The translations under genes and the position numbers were made by a program. A stretch of 20,824 nucleotides of DNA from JBBATK01 sp046297095 (GTDB lineage Bacteria > Bacteroidota > Ignavibacteria > Kapaibacteriales > NICIL-2): contig JBKCNS010000052.1 of assembly GCA_046297095.1 (NCBI GenBank), forward strand, positions 1-20,824, read 5' to 3'. The notes beneath the pieces are model-generated. The model was not told where the DNA came from. It saw nothing but the letters and a program-made list of their open reading frames with translations, and did not search any database. Of this stretch, positions 15,539 through 20,824 are shown in pieces. The first letter of the stretch is position 1. Every line of letters starts with the position of its first letter.

Positions 15539-16018
15539 TTAGGACAGCGATGCAAGCATTGACTCAACTTTGTCCCAAGACACATTCTCGAAGTAGTCTT
15601 CGTTGATGGCAATCATCGGAGCGCCACCGCAAGCACCCATGCACTCCACCTCTTCCACAGAGATTTTGCCATCAGCAGTGGTTTGATTGTGGCGTATGCC
15701 ATACTTCGAACACACCTGATCGTACAGAGTGTCACCACCACGCAGCATGCACGACACATTGGTGCATACCTGAACATGGTATTTACCCATGGGCTTCTTG
15801 AAGTACATGGTATAAAAAGTAGCAACGCCCATCACATGGGCATAGGGGAGGTTCATGAGTTCAGCCACGTACTTCATGACGTCTTCAGATAACCAGCCCC
15901 ACTTTTTCTGAGCCATCCACAACACAGGCATAATCGCGGCCTTGGATTCAGGATAGCGTGATTTGATTTTCTCGATGGTAGCCAGTTCTTCGGCGCTGAA
16001 TGCTATTGAATTTTCCAT
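15539..16018 (-). CDS. nuoE: NADH-quinone oxidoreductase subunit E (NuoE-like, thioredoxin-like [2Fe-2S])
   Basis: The 159-residue protein is a standard 24-kDa complex I subunit. It has an N-terminal helical part (IMPVLWMAQKKWGWLSEDVM, GVATFYTMYF) and a thioredoxin-like domain with the four [2Fe-2S] ligands C85 and C90 (CTNVSCML) and C126 and C130 (CMGACGGAP). In complex I or related NAD-linked enzymes it sits next to NuoF and holds cluster N1a. The ATG at 16018 was preferred over an upstream start because family similarity begins after it; no Shine-Dalgarno site is seen. No other nuo gene is in the window: hpnD lies upstream and the Rieske gene downstream. So it is either a scattered complex I subunit or a part of another flavin/NAD enzyme coded elsewhere. 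Confidence 0.92.
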   Translation of the reverse strand: MENSIAFSAEELATIEKIKSRYPESKAAIMPVLWMAQKKWGWLSEDVMKYVAELMNLPYAHVMGVATFYTMYFKKPMGKYHVQVCTNVSCMLRGGDTLYDQVCSKYGIRHNQTTADGKISVEEVECMGACGGAPMIAINEDYFENVSWDKVESMLASLS

Positions 16019-16103
16019 ATAAAACACGGTGGTTGTTGGCGGGCGCAAAATAGAAAACAGAGGGGGATCGCTGAAGGAAAAACGAAGAGATAGCGGCGAT
16101 TTC

Positions 16104-16991
16104 TTAGGATTTCAAGCGCTGCACCATGATTCTGGTGTACACGTACAATTTGAGCGCAATCCACACCTTGTGAATGGTGCTCACACGCACTCGATTTTCG
16201 AACACATTGTAGTTCTTCAGCTCAATCTTTTCCAGTATTCGGTAGTAGATGGCATCCATGATTTCCGCCGCAAACATGGTGATGCGTTCGTCGGAACGCA
16301 ATGCAGAGCGGGCTTTGTTATAGTACTCCCGGGCGCGGCGCGCTTCGAACTGCATAAGGTTGACAAAGCGCTCATCGTATACCTCGTTGAACAAGTCGGC
16401 TTCGGTGTATTTGAACTTGGCCATGTCGGCCTTCGGCAAATACACATAGCCGCGGTCCTTGTCATGCTTGATGTCGCGAAGAATATTAGTGAGCTGCAAT
16501 GCGTAACCCAGATTTACCGCGTACTCTTTAGTTTCTTCGTACTTATAGCCAAAGATTTCAATGCTGATCAAGCCTACTATTCCTGCCACCGAATAACAAT
16601 AGTCTTTAAGGTCGTCAAAGTTCTCGTAGCGATTTTGCACTAAGTCTCGCTCGCAGCCATCGATAAGAGTCAGGAAATACTGTTTGGGTATGCTGAATGA
16701 GCGCACCACCGGGCCTAGAGTGGCAACCATGGCGTGGCATGATTCACCGGCATAGAGTTGGTCGATTTGTTGTCGCCACCATTGCAAGCGCTCACGCTTC
16801 TCCAATACAACCTTTTGATTGGTAGAAGGATTTTCGTCCACGATATCATCGATGTGTTTGCAAAAAGCATACACCGTATGTATAGCTTCACGCTCAGCTC
16901 TGGGCAGAAACGAGAACGAATAGTAGAAATTCGTCCGAGAGCGAGTGGGTGATGATCCCTCGTGGGCACTATAGGTGGCAGCTTCAAGCAT
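16104..16991 (-). CDS. hpnD: Presqualene diphosphate synthase HpnD
   Basis: The 295-residue protein is a squalene/phytoene synthase family enzyme of the HpnD type. Both Mg2+/diphosphate motifs are intact: HIDDIVDE (D48, D49, D52) and ILRDIKHDKDRGYVYLP (D173, D177). Other family stretches are FYYSFSFLPRAEREAIHTVY and GYALQLTNIL. HpnD joins two farnesyl diphosphates into presqualene diphosphate, which HpnC turns into hydroxysqualene and HpnE reduces to squalene for hopanoids or other squalene lipids. The ATG at 16991 overlaps the hpnC stop by 8 bases, so translation is likely coupled. A TTG six codons earlier is a less likely start. A phytoene synthase role is less likely given the paired HpnC. 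Confidence 0.92.
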   Translation of the reverse strand: MLEAATYSAHEGSSPTRSRTNFYYSFSFLPRAEREAIHTVYAFCKHIDDIVDENPSTNQKVVLEKRERLQWWRQQIDQLYAGESCHAMVATLGPVVRSFSIPKQYFLTLIDGCERDLVQNRYENFDDLKDYCYSVAGIVGLISIEIFGYKYEETKEYAVNLGYALQLTNILRDIKHDKDRGYVYLPKADMAKFKYTEADLFNEVYDERFVNLMQFEARRAREYYNKARSALRSDERITMFAAEIMDAIYYRILEKIELKNYNVFENRVRVSTIHKVWIALKLYVYTRIMVQRLKS

Positions 16992-17973
16992 GCAGTGTGT
17001 TCTTCGCAAAAAATAGTCGTGCGGATCGCATCAAAATAACCGGCACATCCGCGGCACCCAGTGAAGGACGTTTGTGCAGTATTTCTTCGTGCAATGATGC
17101 GCACTTTTCTAATACCCTCAACGCACTTTCTATGATCATGCTCAACTCCGCCTTGAGCCGCAGATCTCTAATATGGTCAAGTAATGGCACCCCGGAATTC
17201 ATCAGAAGCCGCGTGCGGGCGTAGAGTGAATCGTAGAATGTGTTCACTCGAGAATCGAACGTGGTATCATTCGGCAGATGCCGCCCCAGACTGCCCTCTG
17301 TGGCCATGCCCTCTTTGACCACGCTTAGCGAGGCGCCGTCAAAGCGAAGTCCGTGCTCCGTGCATTCTTTAGCAGGAAGGTAGCAACGGCCGCGAGGATG
17401 ATCCACCGATTGATCCTGCCAAAAATTGATAAGCTGCAGAGCCGAACAGATGCGATCCGATAGCTCAATTGCCGCGGCATCATGTATGCCATGAATGCGC
17501 AAAATTGTTTCGCCAATGGGATTAGCGGAATACGTGCAATAGTGAAGATTGTCGTCCCACGTTTGGGGCTGCCGGAAGTCCGCATCCATGCTGAACGCGT
17601 GCACCAAGCGGCGGGGCAGCTCTGCAGGCAGTTTGCATTCACTCATGGTGTGCCGCATGGCGCGCACCACGGGGTGAGTGGTTGAATCACTGTCGTCTAG
17701 CCAATCAAGCAGAGCTTGAAGCCGTATTGTTTTATCGGCTGCAGGTACTACCGTCTCATCAGAGATATCATCGGCAAGACGCGCAAACGAATACACAGCC
17801 GCTATGTGTGGGCGTACGTCCGTTCGAAGAATGCGAGATGCCACCGGGAAGTTCTCGTAGTGCGACGATGCTATGCCGAAACAAAAGGCATAGGCCGAGT
17901 CAAGATCCTGCACACCATGTTGCCCGCCACCTTGCAGCAGAAGTTCGTTGATGATGTGTGTGTCCAATGCCAT
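16984..17973 (-). CDS. hpnC: Hydroxysqualene synthase HpnC
   Basis: The 329-residue protein is a squalene/phytoene synthase family member of the HpnC type. It shows AYAFCFGIASSHYENFPVAS at the N-terminus, typical of HpnC, the first aspartate motif RLADDISDE (D68, D69, D72), and NFWQDQSVDHPRGRCYLP with D187 and D191. HpnC converts presqualene diphosphate to hydroxysqualene. The ATG at 17973 gives a family-like N-terminus; the frame stays open further upstream but there it would overlap the end of dprE2. From this start the gap to dprE2 is 37 bases, and the 3' end overlaps hpnD. HpnE, the third enzyme, is not in the window. Confidence 0.9.
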   Translation of the reverse strand: MALDTHIINELLLQGGGQHGVQDLDSAYAFCFGIASSHYENFPVASRILRTDVRPHIAAVYSFARLADDISDETVVPAADKTIRLQALLDWLDDSDSTTHPVVRAMRHTMSECKLPAELPRRLVHAFSMDADFRQPQTWDDNLHYCTYSANPIGETILRIHGIHDAAAIELSDRICSALQLINFWQDQSVDHPRGRCYLPAKECTEHGLRFDGASLSVVKEGMATEGSLGRHLPNDTTFDSRVNTFYDSLYARTRLLMNSGVPLLDHIRDLRLKAELSMIIESALRVLEKCASLHEEILHKRPSLGAADVPVILMRSARLFFAKNTLHA

Positions 17974-18010
17974 GTGTTTGCCCGGTATACGCGCCGTCCG
18001 CAGAAAATCA

Positions 18011-18760
18011 TCACAACCCAAGACGCTTAAACGCCCGCTCCGGAATGAGACGAACAACAAGCATGATGTATCGCCAAAAGGCGGGAGTGTACACTATATC
18101 TGTGCGCCGCTCCATAGCTCGAACAATAGACCGGGCCACACTTTGGGGCGATGCAAATAACGGGTTCTTTGCTATGTGGGCTGTCATGGGCGTGTCTACA
18201 AATCCGGGTTTGATAGTGAGCACGTGTATGCCTTTTGCATAAAGACGATTTCGCAATCCCTGAAGGAAAATGCTCACGGCACCTTTGGCAGCTCCATAAA
18301 CATAATTGCTGCCTCTGCCACGGTCGCCCGCAACACTGCTGATTACGGCAATGCACGGCTTCTCGCTATAGGAATGCTGCTCATACCAGGCAGCGGCCCC
18401 GGCACTCAAGGCTATCACCGATGTAGCGTTGAGTGTGAAGTCATGTACGGTGCGCTCAGTATCGTGTGCGCAGGCGTCATTGTCCGACAGCACACCATGA
18501 GCAATGAGTATGGTGCAGCACTGAGGTTGCAGCCGCGCAATTTCTTCCATAACACTGCTGCCTGATACATTTTTTTCTGCATCATATACCACGGTGTCTA
18601 CCGCCTGTGCGCCGCGCGCCAATAAGTCTGCTTTGAGAATTTCGCACTTCTCAGCGGAACGCGCCGTTATGACCAAGGCCGCACCGCTGCGCGCGTAAAT
18701 GCGAGCTACCTCTTGTGCAATTGCAGAGCTTGCGCCGATCACGGCAAGGTTAGTAATCAT
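18011..18760 (-). CDS. dprE2: Short-chain dehydrogenase DprE2-like (decaprenylphospho-2-keto-erythro-pentose reductase)
   Basis: The 249-residue protein has an SDR Rossmann start (VIGASSAIAQ, residues 7-16), a catalytic S142 in ISSVAGDRGRG, and Y155xxxK159 (NYVYGAAKGAV). The second half follows mycobacterial DprE2 closely, with IKPGFVDTPMTAH and a C-terminal end WRYIMLVVRLIPERAFKRL. DprE2 reduces the 2-keto intermediate made by DprE1 to decaprenylphosphoryl-D-arabinose, using NADH. The ATG at 18760 lies 4 bases after the dprE1 stop. The glycine motif ends in alanine (GASSAIA) where classical SDRs have glycine. Assignment rests on sequence likeness to the DprE2 branch plus its place next to dprE1 and a UbiA-type transferase. 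Confidence 0.9.
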   Translation of the reverse strand: MITNLAVIGASSAIAQEVARIYARSGAALVITARSAEKCEILKADLLARGAQAVDTVVYDAEKNVSGSSVMEEIARLQPQCCTILIAHGVLSDNDACAHDTERTVHDFTLNATSVIALSAGAAAWYEQHSYSEKPCIAVISSVAGDRGRGSNYVYGAAKGAVSIFLQGLRNRLYAKGIHVLTIKPGFVDTPMTAHIAKNPLFASPQSVARSIVRAMERRTDIVYTPAFWRYIMLVVRLIPERAFKRLGL

Positions 18761-18764
18761 GAGA

Positions 18765-20078
18765 TTAGTCGGCCATGCGGCGATAGAATGATGAAGAAAA
18801 CTTTGGGTCCATATATGTTCTAAACTCGTCCCATGTGGGATAAGCTCGCAGAAAATCACTTTTACTCATGCGTGCATCTTTGGCCGGATACAGCCTGCCG
18901 CCGGCAGCATTCACAACATCGTCCAACGTATTCATCAGGCGAAGCGTATCAGTGCCCTCGTTGCGAAAATCCATGCTCAGGGTTACTCCCTCCATAGGGA
19001 AGGACAACATTCCAGGCGAGGGTATGCTGCCAAAGTTCTTCAGCACCGCCAGGAACGAGGCTTTGCCCGATTGAGCCGTAGTGCGCAGAAGCTCGGGAAT
19101 GGCATCGGAGGCCGCAGCGAATGGAATGACGCATTGATACTGATAGAACCCCGGTTTACCGTACAACTTATTCCAACCGTGAATAGAATCCAGCGGATAG
19201 AAGAAGGGATTGTAATGAACACGAAAGCGCGAATGCCGTTTCCATTGTTTATGGTAATACATCGTATTGAACAATCGAACAGTAAGCGTATTCAAAAACC
19301 ACGAAGGCATGTTGAAGGGCAGTGTACGAAGATGTTCCTTGGGTGGTGTAGAGTTTTCGCCGGCTTGCAGCGTTGCAAAAGACCCTCCCATAAAAATGCC
19401 GCGCCCCAGGCCACGCCCGCGTGTGGAGCAATCAATCCATGAGACAGCATACGGAAATGCAGCATCATGAGCAGTGGATGTGGCCAGATACTCGCCCACA
19501 TTTTCGAAGCGGAAATTTTCCTGCCGTATGAATGCAGACGGAATGCGTATCACACGAAACTCAGCCCAGGTAATTAGTCCCGTCAGACCTAAACCGCCAA
19601 TGGTGGCGCGGAATAACTCGGAGTGCTGCGTGGGGGAACAAATAGTTCGTGAACCATCGGAACGATATAACTCGAATTTGGTTACATGGCAGCCGAAGGT
19701 ACCGGCAGAATGATGGTTCTTCCCATGAACATCGTTGGCAATGGCGCCGCCCACGGTAAGCATCTTCGTGCCCGGAGTGACCGGCACAAACAATCCCCTG
19801 GGCACCAGCACTTGCAAGAGTTCGGCGAAGGTGATACCGCTTTCGCATCGCACCAAGAGCGCATCTTCATCTATCGAGATGATGTGATTCAGCAAGGTGG
19901 TGTGAAGCAAAAAGCCGTCTGCGTTCAGGCAGGAATCACCATAGCTGCGCCCGTTTCCAAAGGGCAGAACGGAAGAGTCGAATTCAGAGAGATTGGGCAG
20001 CGAGTCTCGCCATTGCACGGATGTAACACCGCGATGTTCCACTGTTGGGGTGCGTCCCCATGATTCGATGCGCGCCAT
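18765..20078 (-). CDS. dprE1: FAD-dependent decaprenylphosphoryl-ribose 2'-oxidase DprE1-like
   Basis: The 437-residue protein matches DprE1 along its length: GWGRTP-type start (SWGRTPTVEH), FGNGRSYGDSCLN (about 41-53), GLFVPVTPGTKMLTVGGAIA, NDVHGKNHHSAGTFGCHV (FAD-binding part), FYPLDSIHGWNKLYGKPGF, YQYQCVIP, and RLYPAKDARMS with the conserved lysine near the C-terminus. DprE1 oxidises polyprenyl-phosphoryl-ribose at C2, the first half of the epimerisation to D-arabinose. The residue aligned by eye with the benzothiazinone-reactive Cys387 of M. tuberculosis is S368 (GVTLSMDF against GWNICVDF). The start is either ATG 20078 (2 bases after the UbiA stop; chosen) or GTG 20087, which would overlap it. 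The substrate lipid may not be decaprenyl in this organism. Confidence 0.93.
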   Translation of the reverse strand: MARIESWGRTPTVEHRGVTSVQWRDSLPNLSEFDSSVLPFGNGRSYGDSCLNADGFLLHTTLLNHIISIDEDALLVRCESGITFAELLQVLVPRGLFVPVTPGTKMLTVGGAIANDVHGKNHHSAGTFGCHVTKFELYRSDGSRTICSPTQHSELFRATIGGLGLTGLITWAEFRVIRIPSAFIRQENFRFENVGEYLATSTAHDAAFPYAVSWIDCSTRGRGLGRGIFMGGSFATLQAGENSTPPKEHLRTLPFNMPSWFLNTLTVRLFNTMYYHKQWKRHSRFRVHYNPFFYPLDSIHGWNKLYGKPGFYQYQCVIPFAAASDAIPELLRTTAQSGKASFLAVLKNFGSIPSPGMLSFPMEGVTLSMDFRNEGTDTLRLMNTLDDVVNAAGGRLYPAKDARMSKSDFLRAYPTWDEFRTYMDPKFSSSFYRRMAD

Positions 20079-20080
20079 GG

Positions 20081-20824
20081 TTACCACGATACGGTTGCAA
20101 GAACAATCACAACGCCCATTCCTGCTGCCACGGCGTAACTGGTTTTGTCTTCAAGAGCAAAGATCACGGGATCGTCGCGCATCTCGCCGCGCTCCGCAAT
20201 AAGCCACACACGCGAAATCCAATACAGAAGCAGCGGCACCACGAACCACAGGCGCGTGGGGTGAGCATACAGTCCGCGAACATCAATACTGTTGATGTAC
20301 AAGGCCATCACGAGTACGGCCATATAGCCACTGGTAATACCCATGCTTCGAATTCCATCCGCATCCTGAACAGAGTATCCGCGCCCTTTGGTTTCCGCTC
20401 CGTTGTTGCGCTTGAGTAAACTCAATTCCGAGTACCTCTTCACAAAGGCCAAGCTCAGGAACATAAACATCGAAAAGGCAAGCATCCATGCCGATATGGG
20501 CACATCAACGGCGATGGAACCGCACCACACTCTGTATGCATACAAGCCGGCAAGGACAAAAACATCCACCAGGGTAATACGCTTCAACGCCAGTGTATAC
20601 ATGCTGGTAAACAGCACATACAACATGAGCGCAAAAAAGAAGGCAGTGGAAAGGGAAAACGCCAACAGCGTTGAGATGATAAACAGCGTCGGAACCAGTA
20701 CCAGTGCGGTCTGCACGGGAATCGCACCGGATGCGAATGGTCGCAATCGTTTACGGGGATGAGCGCGGTCGGCTTCAAGATCCAGAATGTCGTTCATCAC
20801 ATACACACCGGATGCACAAAAACT
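20081..20824 (-). CDS. UbiA-family decaprenyl-phosphate phosphoribosyltransferase-like protein (5' end outside window)
   Basis: The frame runs off the right edge; 247 residues are visible and roughly 60 N-terminal residues are missing. The visible start FCASGVYVMNDILDLEADRA contains the first aspartate motif (NDxxDxxxD), followed by HPRKRLRPFASGAIP, as in Rv3806c-type enzymes. LAFVKRYSELSLLKR matches the second substrate motif, and EDKTSYAVA near the end fits the family. Many hydrophobic helices are seen. Such enzymes join 5-phosphoribosyl diphosphate to a polyprenyl phosphate in the inner membrane, giving the precursor that DprE1 and DprE2 epimerise after dephosphorylation. It overlaps or nearly touches dprE1, so the three genes form a full donor-making set except for the phosphatase, which is not seen. 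Confidence 0.88.
   Translation of the reverse strand, partial: SFCASGVYVMNDILDLEADRAHPRKRLRPFASGAIPVQTALVLVPTLFIISTLLAFSLSTAFFFALMLYVLFTSMYTLALKRITLVDVFVLAGLYAYRVWCGSIAVDVPISAWMLAFSMFMFLSLAFVKRYSELSLLKRNNGAETKGRGYSVQDADGIRSMGITSGYMAVLVMALYINSIDVRGLYAHPTRLWFVVPLLLYWISRVWLIAERGEMRDDPVIFALEDKTSYAVAAGMGVVIVLATVSW

Overview
The window looks like chromosomal DNA of a Gram-negative bacterium from the Bacteroidota/Chlorobiota/Ignavibacteriota/Kapabacteria side of the tree. This placement is an inference. It rests on a type IX secretion (T9SS) type-A sorting domain on one protein, a DUF4286 protein, a PaaB-PaaC-PaaD run, two lipoprotein-type solute-binding proteins, and Shine-Dalgarno sites that are absent from most genes but clear at three of them. 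GC is close to half by eye. No insertion sequence, prophage, CRISPR array or rRNA was seen.

Layout. Bases 1-10123 are read on the + strand: the 3' end of a DegT/DnrJ/EryC1/StrS sugar aminotransferase; a 742-residue glycosyltransferase-9 protein that seems to hold two GT-B-like halves; a DUF4286 protein; overlapping paaB-paaC-paaD (phenylacetyl-CoA epoxidase subunits; paaA and paaE are not here); a fumarylacetoacetate hydrolase-family enzyme; a family-5 solute-binding lipoprotein; a secreted NlpC/P60 hydrolase with a strong terminator; lipB; and tRNA-Gly(GCC) with a strong terminator. Bases 10298-20824 are all on the - strand. In transcription order they hold a UbiA-family prenyltransferase (cut by the window edge), dprE1, dprE2, hpnC, hpnD, nuoE, a Tat-type Rieske protein with a T9SS sorting domain, a rhomboid-like membrane protein that lacks the protease residues, mrdA (PBP2), and a family-1 solute-binding lipoprotein. 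The two halves converge at about 10.2 kb.

How the genes work together. The UbiA/DprE1/DprE2 trio matches the mycobacterial pathway that makes polyprenyl-phosphoryl-D-arabinofuranose. It is packed without gaps and runs straight into hpnC-hpnD, which start squalene/hopanoid synthesis from farnesyl diphosphate. This gives a five-gene block about prenyl lipids and envelope glycans. Together with the aminotransferase/GT9 pair, PBP2, NlpC/P60 and the lipoproteins, the window is rich in cell-envelope functions.

The most unusual items are the Tat-Rieske-T9SS chimera, the arabinose-donor genes joined to squalene-synthase genes, the serine at the DprE1 position that is the benzothiazinone-reactive cysteine in Mycobacterium, and the apparently inactive rhomboid.
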